NCBI RefSeq assembly: GCF_041583195.1
Contig: NZ_JBFHGL010000001.1
Coordinates: 1 to 64,000, forward strand
DNA from: Sulfurimonas sp.
Lineage (GTDB): Bacteria > Campylobacterota > Campylobacteria > Campylobacterales > Sulfurimonadaceae
Direction: 5' to 3'
DNA: 64,000 nucleotides
The notes under the pieces are model-generated. The model saw nothing but the letters and a program-made list of their open reading frames with translations. It was not told the origin of the DNA and did not search any database. The translations under genes and the position numbers were made by a program. Positions 17,197 through 25,904 of this stretch are shown here, in pieces. Positions within the stretch are counted from its first letter, which is position 1, and each line of letters starts with the position of its first letter.

Positions 17197-19619
17197 GATA
17201 AGAACTCCGATTTAAAGTTTACATTTCTTTGAACTACACTTGATAGGTAGTCAGCTGAGTATGGTTTAGTGATATATTCAACCATTCCACTCTCAACACC
17301 ACGCATACGATCAGATTTACCAGTACGAGATGTTACGGCTATAAGCGGTAGGTTTTTATATCTGTTATATTTTTTTATCTCAGTAGCTAGTGTATATCCG
17401 TCCATTCTCGGCATTTCAATGTCTATAAGCATTGCATCAAAAGTATGTTCACCCTGTTTTAAGATATTTAATGCTTCTTGACCATCACTAGCTTCAACAA
17501 GTGTAACACCTAATGGCTCCATCGCCTTTCTCATAATAGTTCTATCTGTTTTAGAATCATCTACGATCATAACAACATAGTCACTTGCCTGAGTTTTCTC
17601 CTTAGAACCACCATCTTCACCAGAAGATGAACTTTGACCTATTGTTGATTTAACACCTTTTGCCATCTCCATAAGTGCAACAACATCAACAATAAGTGTA
17701 ACACCACCATCACCACGGATTGTAGCACCGGCAATACCATCAATTCCTTTTAAGTATTCTCCAAGAGATTTAATAACTATCTCTTCCTGACCAACAAGTG
17801 TATCAACAATGAGACCGAGTTTTTGCGCACCAAGACCAAGTACAACTACATATGCATGTTCACCACCATCAATAATGCGTTCAACTTCAAAAATATCACC
17901 TATATGAACAAGCGATAAAACTTCATCACGAAGTCTCATAACACTTCTTCCCTCAACCGTATATATTTCATCTGTAGATATTCTAACTGTCTCCATAACC
18001 GAAGCTAATGGAATTGCATAAGCTTCTTCCTGAACACCAACAAGTAGTGCTTGGATAATAGCAAGAGTTAGAGGGATTTTTAACTTAATAGAAGTCCCTA
18101 CACCAACCTCTGAATCTATATCGATAATACCGTTTAGTTTTTCGATATTTGTCTTAACAACGTCCATACCAACACCACGTCCAGAAACATTCGTTACTTG
18201 CGCAGCAGTTGAGAAACCAGGTTTAAAGATAAGAGCAAATGCCTCTTTATCTGACATCTGATCTGCTTCTTTTTCAGTGATAATACCTTTTTCTAAAGAC
18301 TTGTTTTTCAGCATCTCTGCATCAAGACCTTTACCATCATCATCGATCTGGATAACTATTTGGTTACCTTCATTATATGCTTTTAGCTTGATTGTACCTT
18401 GTTCATCTTTTCCGGCAGCTACACGAACATCAGGATTCTCTACACCGTGATCACATGAGTTACGGATAATATGTACTAAAGGATCTCCGATCTCTTCAAC
18501 GATAGATTTGTCAAGTTCTGTCTCTTCACCCGAGATCTCTAGTTCTATTTTTTTACTTAATTCACGAGTTAAATCACGAATCATTCTTGGGAACTTGTTA
18601 AACACTTTACCCACAGGAAGCATACGTGTTTTCATAACCGCTATTTGAAGATCAGTAGTTACCAAAGAAACAATAGATACTACTTGGTTTAACTCTTCTA
18701 AGAACTCTTCACCTTCATAACGCTCTTCTACATCGTCATTTATCTTAATTAATCTGTTTTTCGCAAGTACAAGCTCACCGATTAGATTCATTAAGTGATC
18801 AAGTCTTTTTACATCAACACGAATTGTTTGCTCAACAGTTGGAGCTTTTTTCGCAGGAGCTGACTTAGAAGCACTAGCTCTTGGGTCTTCATCTGCTCCA
18901 CTACTTGCTTCTGGCTTAGATGGCGGTGGTGGTGGAGGCGGTGGCGGTGGCGGTGCAGTATCTTCTTTAGCTTCCTCTTTTTTCTCTTCAACTTCTTCAG
19001 GAGAAGGTGGTGCTGAAGGAACACTCTCTCCAGCTGCAATTTTAGCTTCCCTCTTAGCTTTGTCTTCAGCTTGACGCTCAGCCAAAAGCCTAGCAATTTC
19101 AGCTTCAACATCATCATCACTCATATTTTCATAATCTGGTTCATCTTCAGCAGGTGTTTCTTCCTCAGCAGGAACCTCTTCAACAGGAGTTTCTTGAGGT
19201 GCAGCTTCAACAACAGGAGTGTCAACATTTCCATCACCACCGTCGATCTTATCAAGTTTAGCAACACAGTCACTTACATCAACACCACCGTCACTGCTCG
19301 TATCACGGATAGTCTCTAAAAGACGTTTCATTAAGTCAATTGATTCTAAAATTACGTCCATAATATCAGGAGTGATAACTAGATCACCGTGTCTAGCTTT
19401 ATTTAGAATATTTTCCATATGGTGTGTTAAATGCGTTAAAACATCCATATTTAGGAATGAAGACGCCCCTTTAATAGTATGTGCTACACGGAAAATACCG
19501 TTTAAAAGTTCTAAATCCTCAGGATTTGATTCTAATTCAACTAAATCTTCATCTAACTTTTCAACTAACTCAAAAGACTCAACTAAAAAGTCCTGCAGTA
19601 TCTCTTGAAATTCATCCAT
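17193..19619 (-). CDS. cheA: chemotaxis histidine kinase CheA with fused CheY receiver (CheAY)
   Basis: CheA autophosphorylates and passes phosphate to response regulators. The HPt domain carries the phospho-histidine H47 in VAHTIKGAS. An acidic linker and a run of prolines (about residues 222-234) follow. Then come the P3 dimerisation helices (about 270-330), the ATPase domain (IRNSCDHGVENP, GRGVGMDVV), a CheW-like P5 domain, and a C-terminal receiver (about 680-800) with phospho-aspartate in MLIDIEMPRMDG. The kinase-receiver fusion is typical of Campylobacterota. There is no separate P2 fold that I can see. Confidence 0.96.
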   Translation of the reverse strand: MDEFQEILQDFLVESFELVEKLDEDLVELESNPEDLELLNGIFRVAHTIKGASSFLNMDVLTHLTHHMENILNKARHGDLVITPDIMDVILESIDLMKRLLETIRDTSSDGGVDVSDCVAKLDKIDGGDGNVDTPVVEAAPQETPVEEVPAEEETPAEDEPDYENMSDDDVEAEIARLLAERQAEDKAKREAKIAAGESVPSAPPSPEEVEEKKEEAKEDTAPPPPPPPPPPPSKPEASSGADEDPRASASKSAPAKKAPTVEQTIRVDVKRLDHLMNLIGELVLAKNRLIKINDDVEERYEGEEFLEELNQVVSIVSLVTTDLQIAVMKTRMLPVGKVFNKFPRMIRDLTRELSKKIELEISGEETELDKSIVEEIGDPLVHIIRNSCDHGVENPDVRVAAGKDEQGTIKLKAYNEGNQIVIQIDDDGKGLDAEMLKNKSLEKGIITEKEADQMSDKEAFALIFKPGFSTAAQVTNVSGRGVGMDVVKTNIEKLNGIIDIDSEVGVGTSIKLKIPLTLAIIQALLVGVQEEAYAIPLASVMETVRISTDEIYTVEGRSVMRLRDEVLSLVHIGDIFEVERIIDGGEHAYVVVLGLGAQKLGLIVDTLVGQEEIVIKSLGEYLKGIDGIAGATIRGDGGVTLIVDVVALMEMAKGVKSTIGQSSSSGEDGGSKEKTQASDYVVMIVDDSKTDRTIMRKAMEPLGVTLVEASDGQEALNILKQGEHTFDAMLIDIEMPRMDGYTLATEIKKYNRYKNLPLIAVTSRTGKSDRMRGVESGMVEYITKPYSADYLSSVVQRNVNFKSEFLS

Positions 19620-19630
19620 ATTTTACACTC

Positions 19631-20578
19631 CTATTTCATATGTGCACGAACTACACGTGACACTTCATCATAAAATGGTCCGCCTTGGAACTTAACTAAG
19701 TAAGCTTCACCACCGGCTTCAATACCTCTATTTTCACTAAAATGATCACTTATCGAAGAGTTAAAAACAATCGGTATGTTTTTAAACCTGCTATCTTCTT
19801 TTGCATTTGCAGCAAAATGGAAACCATCCATACGAGGCATCTCAACATCTGATATTATTATTTTTAAACTATCTTCTAACTTATCTTGGTAAACTTCAGC
19901 AAGCTCTTTTAGTTTTTCTAAACCTTCTTGACCATCCATTGCCTCAATAACACTAAAGCCCATTTTTTCTAATGCGTCTTTAACTATTTTTCTAGCAGTA
20001 GCACTATCATCCAAAACAAGTGCCACACCAGTAAATGTTTCACCGTCTAAATCACGCATGTTGGTGTCAATTTCAGGTTCGTATAGACCTAAATCCTGTA
20101 CAACGCTCTCTAAATCAAGTATTAAAAGAACACTATCGTCTTCTATTTTTGTAACACCAGTTATTTTGCTTTTGTCTAATTGACCGCTTCCGTTTGCAAA
20201 AGAAGCAGGTTCAATATCACCCCAACTGATTCTTCTTATACGTTTAGCATCATGAACGATAAACCCAATAAGGATATTATTAAACTCGGTAATAATTACA
20301 CGTGCGTTTTTTTCTGCTTCTTCAGGTTCAGTTATGCCCATCCATTTTGCCAAATTTACTACAGGTATAACTACATCACGAAGATCAAATATACCCTCAA
20401 TAAATTCAGGAGTACCAGGTAATTCTGTCAACTTCGGCATCTTGATGATTTCACGGACTTTTGAAACGTTTATTCCATAAATTCCCTCGTATATCTCTCC
20501 ATCTTGCTCTTTGAGTATACGAAAATCAACAAGCTCCATCTCATTAGAGCCGACTTTTAGTGAATTTTCATTCATCAT
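19631..20578 (-). CDS. cheV: chemotaxis protein CheV
   Basis: CheV is a CheW-like scaffold fused to a receiver. The CheW domain covers residues about 10-165 (GTPEFIEGIFDLRDVVIPVVNL). The receiver spans about 187-312, with acceptor aspartate in IIISDVEMPRMDG. It is immediately upstream of cheA and three bases after the LpxH-like gene. Confidence 0.95.
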   Translation of the reverse strand: MMNENSLKVGSNEMELVDFRILKEQDGEIYEGIYGINVSKVREIIKMPKLTELPGTPEFIEGIFDLRDVVIPVVNLAKWMGITEPEEAEKNARVIITEFNNILIGFIVHDAKRIRRISWGDIEPASFANGSGQLDKSKITGVTKIEDDSVLLILDLESVVQDLGLYEPEIDTNMRDLDGETFTGVALVLDDSATARKIVKDALEKMGFSVIEAMDGQEGLEKLKELAEVYQDKLEDSLKIIISDVEMPRMDGFHFAANAKEDSRFKNIPIVFNSSISDHFSENRGIEAGGEAYLVKFQGGPFYDEVSRVVRAHMK

Positions 20579-20581
20579 CTT

Positions 20582-21304
20582 TTATTCCCCTAAGTATTTA
20601 TTGCACTGCAATAACTCTTTGTTAGCAAATCTTACTATAAAATATCTTTGATTGCAAGCAAAAGCTCCCAAGTTTATATAATAAAAACCTCTTAGTTCTA
20701 AATGCCTGTTCTGATGGAAATGCCCCTCTATGAAGTACTCACAATCAAAACCATTTTCAAGTCTTTTTTTGATTATATTTTCAAAGTTTTTTATCTCTTT
20801 ACAGTCATCTTTCTTATCTAAATAGATATCCAGTTTCTTTAAAATTACATTATCAAATATCATATTTATAATATTTAGAATAAATAGAACTACTCTATTT
20901 CTTATAACCGACGTATATATTTTATATCCAAGAGGTGCATTAAAATCACCATGTGCCAAATATGCTTTTTTACCATCTACATTACACTCAACAGGCTGCT
21001 GGGATATTTTAAAAACTTTTACATCTTTAAAAATATTTTTTAGATTAAAATCGTGATTACCCTCAAGATAGACAACCTCTATGTTTTTGGAAATATCATT
21101 AATAAGATCCACTATCTCCTGATTTCTTTTAATTGTTCTTCCGATTCCACCAAACAGTAGATCAAAAATATCTCCCATTAAAATAAGTTGAGTAGGACGA
21201 AGTTTATTGTTTTGAATATCTTTAAAGAAGTTTAAAAGTTCCGGGCGTATATGTGAGTAGTGCGCATCCGAAACAAGGAATGCGCCGTCTTTTATATCAA
21301 TCAA
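20582..21304 (-). CDS. calcineurin-like phosphoesterase, LpxH-like
   Basis: Metallophosphoesterase motifs are complete: SDAHYSH, LMGDIFDLLFGG, LEGNHDF, AHGDFN and EGHFHQNR. The overall pattern resembles UDP-2,3-diacylglucosamine diphosphatase (lipid A synthesis). Many Campylobacterota are thought to use the unrelated LpxJ for that step, so I leave the symbol blank. The start is TTG, with AAGGA about 6 bases upstream near the argC stop. A basic, hydrophobic stretch at about 140-160 could touch the membrane. Confidence 0.8.
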   Translation of the reverse strand: MIDIKDGAFLVSDAHYSHIRPELLNFFKDIQNNKLRPTQLILMGDIFDLLFGGIGRTIKRNQEIVDLINDISKNIEVVYLEGNHDFNLKNIFKDVKVFKISQQPVECNVDGKKAYLAHGDFNAPLGYKIYTSVIRNRVVLFILNIINMIFDNVILKKLDIYLDKKDDCKEIKNFENIIKKRLENGFDCEYFIEGHFHQNRHLELRGFYYINLGAFACNQRYFIVRFANKELLQCNKYLGE

Positions 21305-21314
21305 AAATTATTCC

Positions 21315-22319
21315 TTATGGAACATAGGCAATTTTTGGTATACCCATATCTTCGGCAAGTCCCATCATAAGGTTAGCATTTACAACAGCCTGACTTGATG
21401 CACCGCGAAGAAGGTTGTCAATTGAGCTTAAAATTAAAAGAGTACTTCCTTTTCTTTGTACATAAATATTGCAAAAGTTTGTTCCGGCAGTATCTTTCAT
21501 AGTTACAGGTTTATCCGATACTCTTACAAAAGGACTGTTTTTGTAATACTCTTTTAAAACAGCCTCTGCATCAAAGTCACCTTCAACTTGTATATAAATA
21601 GAACTGAGCATTCCACGTGTAATAGGAACTAAATGTGGAACAAAATTTACCTCATCAAAATCTATATTTAACTTATCAGCAATTTCAGGTGCATGTCTGT
21701 GCATCAAAGGGTTGTAAGCAAAAAGGTTATCGTTTACGTTTACAAAATGTGTAGTCTCACTTAACTTTTTACCAGCTCCGCTAACACCAGTTTTTGCATC
21801 AACAATGATTGGAGTGTTTGATATACGCTTATCCATAAATGGCAGTAATCCTAAAATTGCAGAAGTTGGAAAACAGCCAGGGTTTGCTACAAGTTTTGCA
21901 GTTTTTAATTCCTCTCTGAATAATTCAGGAAGTCCATAAACAGAGTGTTCTAAATTTTCTTTATCAGAATGAGGGCAATAAAATTCTTCATAAGTATCAA
22001 GAGGAAGTCTATAATCAGCTGAGAGATCAACTACTTTTACTCCACTAGCTATTAAAGGTTTTACATAAGCCATAGCAGTTTTATGAGGTAGTGCTAAAAA
22101 TACAAGTTCACACTTTTTAGCTACCTCATCCATATCTGCTTTCTCTACAGCCATGTCGCATACACCACTTAAAGATGGGTGCAGCTTATCTAAAGTTGTA
22201 TTTCCTTCCGAATTTGCAACGTATGAAAGTTCAAATTGTGGATGGTTTAAAAGTATTTTAACAAGTTCAAGCCCGGTATAACCGCTAGCTCCTACAACTC
22301 CAACCTTAATGTGTTTCAA
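21315..22319 (-). CDS. argC: N-acetyl-gamma-glutamyl-phosphate reductase ArgC
   Basis: ArgC reduces N-acetylglutamyl phosphate to the semialdehyde in arginine synthesis, using NADPH. The N-terminal VVGASGYTGLEL binds the nucleotide, and the active-site cysteine is C149 in NPGCFPTSAILG. Length, 334 residues, is normal. The start is TTG, supported by AGGAGA upstream. It overlaps the end of greA by 14 bases. Confidence 0.96.
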   Translation of the reverse strand: MKHIKVGVVGASGYTGLELVKILLNHPQFELSYVANSEGNTTLDKLHPSLSGVCDMAVEKADMDEVAKKCELVFLALPHKTAMAYVKPLIASGVKVVDLSADYRLPLDTYEEFYCPHSDKENLEHSVYGLPELFREELKTAKLVANPGCFPTSAILGLLPFMDKRISNTPIIVDAKTGVSGAGKKLSETTHFVNVNDNLFAYNPLMHRHAPEIADKLNIDFDEVNFVPHLVPITRGMLSSIYIQVEGDFDAEAVLKEYYKNSPFVRVSDKPVTMKDTAGTNFCNIYVQRKGSTLLILSSIDNLLRGASSQAVVNANLMMGLAEDMGIPKIAYVP

Positions 22320-22803
22320 AAACTATCTCCTGATATTTTACTTCTATGATCTCTAACTCTTTTTCACCGCCTGGAAGACGTACTTTAAAATCATCTCCCT
22401 CTTCTTTTCCTAAAAGCTGTTTAGCTAAAGGTGAACCAAAAGATATAAGACCCATCTCAGGGTTAGATTCACTACCGCCTACAATAGTATAAGTCATCTC
22501 TTCACCGCTATTTAGATCTTCTAAAACAACAGTTGATCCAAAAGATACTTTTGAGTGTTCTAGCTCACTAGGATCTACTATTTGTGCATTCCCGATTATC
22601 TCTGCTAATTCTGCTAAACGATTGTCTATATTTTTTTGATCTTCTTTAGCTGCATGGTACTCTGCATTTTCTTTTAAGTCACCTTGCTCCACTGCTTCTT
22701 CTATCGCTTTAACAACAGCGGGACGTTTTACTTCTTTTAATTCTTTTACTTCTGCTTGTAACTTGTTATAGCCAAACAGTGTCATTGGTTCAACTCTTTG
22801 CAT
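22306..22803 (-). CDS. greA: transcription elongation factor GreA
   Basis: GreA rescues backtracked RNA polymerase by stimulating transcript cleavage. The N-terminal coiled coil (LQAEVKELKEVKRPAVV, then DLKENAEYHAAKEDQ) carries the acidic tip. The C-terminal FKBP-like domain ends in a GGEKELEIIEVKY segment. It is the first gene of the long argC/che/mla run, with a TATAAT box at 22837-22842 on the minus strand. Confidence 0.96.
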   Translation of the reverse strand: MQRVEPMTLFGYNKLQAEVKELKEVKRPAVVKAIEEAVEQGDLKENAEYHAAKEDQKNIDNRLAELAEIIGNAQIVDPSELEHSKVSFGSTVVLEDLNSGEEMTYTIVGGSESNPEMGLISFGSPLAKQLLGKEEGDDFKVRLPGGEKELEIIEVKYQEIVFETH

Positions 22804-22836
22804 CTCAATACTTTCTTAATAATTTTTAGTTTTATG

Positions 22837-22842
22837 ATTATA
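22837..22842 (-). promoter_or_regulatory. sigma-70 -10 box for greA and the downstream operon
   Basis: TATAAT on the minus strand directly abuts the TGA stop of the upstream 81-codon gene and lies 34 bases before the greA ATG. It may start the long greA to pepP transcript. Confidence 0.55.
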
Positions 22843-23088
22843 TCAAATTTTCTGCATAAGCGATAAGTCAAACTTTATCACTTCATTTTCACACTCTATA
22901 GTAACCGTGCATGCTTTTTTAGAGATCGCTTTTGCATCTGTAACTCCATCTAAAAGTAAAATCTGCTCTTTTGTTGTAGGATCATATACTTTTAGTGCAT
23001 CTTCATCTATAAAAAAGATACGTCCACCACCGCAACCATCACCGACTATACCTTCGCAATGCAGTTTATCTTCAAAACCAGCTATCAT
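22843..23088 (-). CDS. small conserved hypothetical protein
   Basis: This 81-residue soluble protein is not one I recognise. It has a glycine-rich N-terminal segment, GDGCGGGRIFF, then alternating strands (KVYDPTTKEQILLLDG, CTVTIECENEVIKFDL). It has four cysteines but no CxxC pair. It overlaps the upstream membrane-protein gene by 17 bases, which supports translation from the same message. Confidence 0.6.
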   Translation of the reverse strand: MIAGFEDKLHCEGIVGDGCGGGRIFFIDEDALKVYDPTTKEQILLLDGVTDAKAISKKACTVTIECENEVIKFDLSLMQKI

Positions 23089-23452
23089 CTAAACACTCTT
23101 CTTTTGCATCTTTTACAAACCCAATATATTCACTTGAGTTTTTGTCAAGTACTTTATATTCATCATATGTATAACCTTTGAACAAAGCTTCATCTACACA
23201 TTTACAAAGCTTTGTATCATTAGTATCTACACATGTAGATATAAGCTCTTTCTTTTGACTCTCTTCCCAACCGAAATAGCTTTTATAATATGGATATAAA
23301 ACCCAAATAGCAAATCCTACCGTTAAAACAATATTGACTATATACTCTTTTTTCTTAGTCTCTATATATTTTTTTACATCGTAAGATATAAGTATTAAAA
23401 AAACTATCTCTAATCCTATATTAAACCAGTCACTATCTAAAAAATCGAACAA
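23072..23452 (-). CDS. small membrane protein, unknown
   Basis: This 126-residue protein has a first hydrophobic segment at about residues 10-25 and a second at about 38-58, then a polar C-terminal domain with three cysteines in STCVDTNDTKLCKCVD. The cysteine-rich tail could be periplasmic and disulfide-bonded. The start is TTG with AGGA five bases upstream. I do not recognise the family. It lies 20 bases after the outer-membrane protein gene. Confidence 0.6.
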   Translation of the reverse strand: MFDFLDSDWFNIGLEIVFLILISYDVKKYIETKKKEYIVNIVLTVGFAIWVLYPYYKSYFGWEESQKKELISTCVDTNDTKLCKCVDEALFKGYTYDEYKVLDKNSSEYIGFVKDAKEECLDDSWF

Positions 23453-23472
23453 TTAAATCCTTTTAAATTATT

Positions 23473-24369
23473 TTAAAACTTCCAATTTATATTTGGTCGT
23501 ATGATCGCTTGATGACTATCTACACCATCATTTCTAAGTTCACCGTCATACTTATACTTCGAAGTATAAAGGTAACCGAGCTCTAGTGAAAAACTGATAC
23601 CATCAAAACTAATAGGTAGTATTTTACCGACTGTGAATTCAGCATCTGTCATCTCAAAATTATCTTTTCTAAATGAAAAAAGCGTAGTTATTGATGAGTT
23701 ATAAACAAGTGAATATACACCTTTGTCATAATCTATGCTCTTTCTTCTTGCACCCACATAAACCGTATCTACAAAATCACGATTGTCATGAAGTCTTGCA
23801 CCTACTCTAAAACTCCAGTCTAAATCTCTGTTTCTCTTTTCACGAGTACCTTTTAGTTTAAACTCAAAATTAAACCATTTATCGGTGTATGATTTATTAT
23901 CTTTTATCGTTTTGTCACCGACTGTAAACATATAACCCATGTATGCACGGTTTTTTCCTACACGTTCACCATCTTTTTTACTAAAGATCATCATCCTTCC
24001 CAAAAAGAAAGTTAATGAATAAGGCTCTTCAAAACCTGCTGTTAAAGCCTTAACAGGATTAAATTTATTGATATTTTCTTTTGTATATTTATCCTCATTT
24101 TCTTTTCTATAGTAAGTACCTAAAATATTCATAGGATGCACGGCAGCTTCTATTAAAAAAATATTCGGCTCAAACGTTTTATAAAAAAGTTTTGAATAAA
24201 TCTCGCTCTCTTTAAGTTTACTTCCATCTGTTATATTTTTATCTCTGTCTAGATCAATAAAAGCTGAAACATTTGAATAATACGCATCGAGTTCATAATC
24301 AAACTCTACCAACTCCTGAGCTTTTAATGAGATAAAAAGCAAAAAAAATAGAAGAAATATTTTTTTCAC
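23473..24369 (-). CDS. probable outer-membrane beta-barrel protein
   Basis: A signal peptide (KKIFLLFFLLFISLKA) leads a 280-residue mature protein rich in alternating strands with aromatic residues (WFNFEFKLKG, WSFRVGARL, ISFSLELGYLY). It ends in NWKF, with the terminal phenylalanine typical of BAM-folded porins. There is no recognisable ligand motif. The start is GTG, overlapping the TcdA-like stop, with AAGG upstream. Function is unknown. Confidence 0.65.
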   Translation of the reverse strand: MKKIFLLFFLLFISLKAQELVEFDYELDAYYSNVSAFIDLDRDKNITDGSKLKESEIYSKLFYKTFEPNIFLIEAAVHPMNILGTYYRKENEDKYTKENINKFNPVKALTAGFEEPYSLTFFLGRMMIFSKKDGERVGKNRAYMGYMFTVGDKTIKDNKSYTDKWFNFEFKLKGTREKRNRDLDWSFRVGARLHDNRDFVDTVYVGARRKSIDYDKGVYSLVYNSSITTLFSFRKDNFEMTDAEFTVGKILPISFDGISFSLELGYLYTSKYKYDGELRNDGVDSHQAIIRPNINWKF

Positions 24370-25004
24370 TTAATTAACCTTTTTAAAGCCTCACTACACA
24401 TATACAGCCCAAAGGTTGCAGTAACACCCATAAAACTTCCCTTCTCTTTTACACGTGCCTCTTCAGATGAAAATATCACTTTATACTTCTTTTTAAATCC
24501 GCGTTTTTTAAGCTCATATCTGATTTTTGAACCAAACTTATCCCCGTATGTTTTCCATATATCATCAACTTTTACAGCAGATGCATCTATACGCTTTGCG
24601 CTTCCAAAACTAGAGATGAGTTTTTTATAACATTTCTGTGCAAGGGCAAGTTTGGCTTTTGTATCATCAATTGCATCTAAAACAAGATCATATGGTTCAA
24701 AATCAAAATTCCAAACCCATTGTTCATCAATTCTGGCATTTATAATCTCAATATCAGGATAGTGTTTTTTTAAAGCTTCCACTTTTAATTCACCCTCATG
24801 CATCTCTGACCACATTTGACGGTTTTGATTACTCTGATCATAAGTATCAAAATCAACTATAGTTATATGCTTAACACCGCTTCTAACCAAGCAGTCAAGA
24901 CAAAAGCTTCCAACTCCGCCTACACCTAAAAGGATGATTTTTGCATCTTGCAGTTTTACAAAATCATCTTCAAGCAAAAGTTTTATTCGGTCGTATTTAG
25001 CCAA
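24366..25004 (-). CDS. TcdA/ThiF-like adenylating protein
   Basis: This is an E1-like ATP-binding protein. The nucleotide loop LLGVGGVGSFCLDCLVRSGV is at about residues 25-44, and SNQNRQMWS matches the family's Arg-rich adenylation site. TcdA cyclises threonylcarbamoyladenosine at position 37 of ANN-decoding tRNAs. At 212 residues it is shorter than E. coli TcdA (about 268), lacking some C-terminal sequence. The start is TTG. It overlaps surE by 22 bases. Confidence 0.82.
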   Translation of the reverse strand: MAKYDRIKLLLEDDFVKLQDAKIILLGVGGVGSFCLDCLVRSGVKHITIVDFDTYDQSNQNRQMWSEMHEGELKVEALKKHYPDIEIINARIDEQWVWNFDFEPYDLVLDAIDDTKAKLALAQKCYKKLISSFGSAKRIDASAVKVDDIWKTYGDKFGSKIRYELKKRGFKKKYKVIFSSEEARVKEKGSFMGVTATFGLYMCSEALKRLIK

Positions 25005-25780
25005 GTCTCTAACCCTTCCATACTTTTGTATGCACTAAGATCAAGCATAATCGGTGTTATAGATATATATCCCGCTTTTATAGCCTCATAATCGCTCATA
25101 CCTTTTTGTCCAGCTCTTGGCGAGAAACTAAGTGGATGCAGACCAAGCCAGTAAAACTCTTCACCGCGTGGGTTTCTGTGTGCATGCGCATCGTTTGCGT
25201 AGTGTCTGTAACCTGCATATGTAACTTTAACTTCCGCTTCTTTTTTATCGTAAGGGATATTTATATTTAAAAACTCCCTTTTTGGTAGTGGAAACGAGCC
25301 ATTTTTTATCTTAACAACTAAATCTTTTATAAAACTGCTTGCAAGGAAAAAATCACCGCCTGGATCTGAAAAATCCATAACCTGACTTATAGCTATTGAA
25401 GGAATGTCATGCAGCACTCCCTCCATTGCACCAGCTGCAGTTCCGCTATATGTAATATCTTCACCCATATTTGATCCACGGTTAATTCCGCTTATAAGAA
25501 GATCAGGTTTTCTATCTGCGAATATTGATGCTAAAGAGAGATATACACAATCGCCCGGAGTCCCATCATCTAGTTTAAAAAAATCATCGTCAATACCGAT
25601 AAAACGCAAAGGACGTGATAGTGTAATAGAGTGTGAACAAGCCGACTTTTCATTAGCAGGAGCTACTACGGTTACCCTAACGCCTTCTATCTCTTTTAGA
25701 GTTTTTACAAGTTCTAAAAGCCCTTTAGCTTCATACCCGTCATCGTTTGTTACCAGTATATTATAAATTTTCATTGACAT
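24983..25780 (-). CDS. surE: 5'/3'-nucleotidase SurE
   Basis: SurE dephosphorylates nucleoside monophosphates. The signature LVTNDDGYEAKGL holds the metal-binding aspartates, and GTAAGAMEG and the SACSHSITLSRPL segment are also present. Two in-frame ATGs three codons apart could start it. A TATAAT box at 25813-25818 on the minus strand is its probable promoter. Confidence 0.95.
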   Translation of the reverse strand: MSMKIYNILVTNDDGYEAKGLLELVKTLKEIEGVRVTVVAPANEKSACSHSITLSRPLRFIGIDDDFFKLDDGTPGDCVYLSLASIFADRKPDLLISGINRGSNMGEDITYSGTAAGAMEGVLHDIPSIAISQVMDFSDPGGDFFLASSFIKDLVVKIKNGSFPLPKREFLNINIPYDKKEAEVKVTYAGYRHYANDAHAHRNPRGEEFYWLGLHPLSFSPRAGQKGMSDYEAIKAGYISITPIMLDLSAYKSMEGLETWLNTTE

Positions 25781-25812
25781 ATTTAATTTCTTTTTTTTCT
25801 TTAATTGCCGAT

Positions 25813-25818
25813 ATTATA
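25813..25818 (-). promoter_or_regulatory. sigma-70 -10 box for surE
   Basis: TATAAT on the minus strand, 33 bases upstream of the surE ATG, in the region shared with the divergent sigma-54 gene. Confidence 0.55.
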
Positions 25819-25878
25819 TCCAATAAAATTAAGGCAAAAATTACGATTCCATCTAGAGTGTAAAAAACTCTTCAGTAA

Positions 25879-25893
25879 TGGCACAAATCTTGC
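25879..25893 (+). promoter_or_regulatory. sigma-54 promoter
   Basis: TGGCAC-N5-TTGC followed by TTT matches the sigma-54 (RpoN) consensus almost perfectly, with GG and GC exactly 10 bases apart. It sits 12 bases before the ATG at 25905, so predicted transcription begins at or next to the start codon. In Campylobacterota sigma-54 mostly serves flagellar genes. Confidence 0.7.
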
Positions 25894-25904
25894 TTTAAAA
25901 CAGC

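Noticed and set aside
18915-18960. GGTGGC-type tandem repeat as a possible CRISPR or VNTR
   Set aside because: It encodes the proline run of CheA. There are no spacers and only this one array.
18809-19120. A leucine/lysine-rich minus-strand frame inside cheA
   Set aside because: It is a shifted reading of the cheA linker; low-complexity composition explains its length.
20582-21304. Firm assignment as lpxH
   Set aside because: Motifs fit, but Campylobacterota often use LpxJ for this step, so only an LpxH-like label is given.
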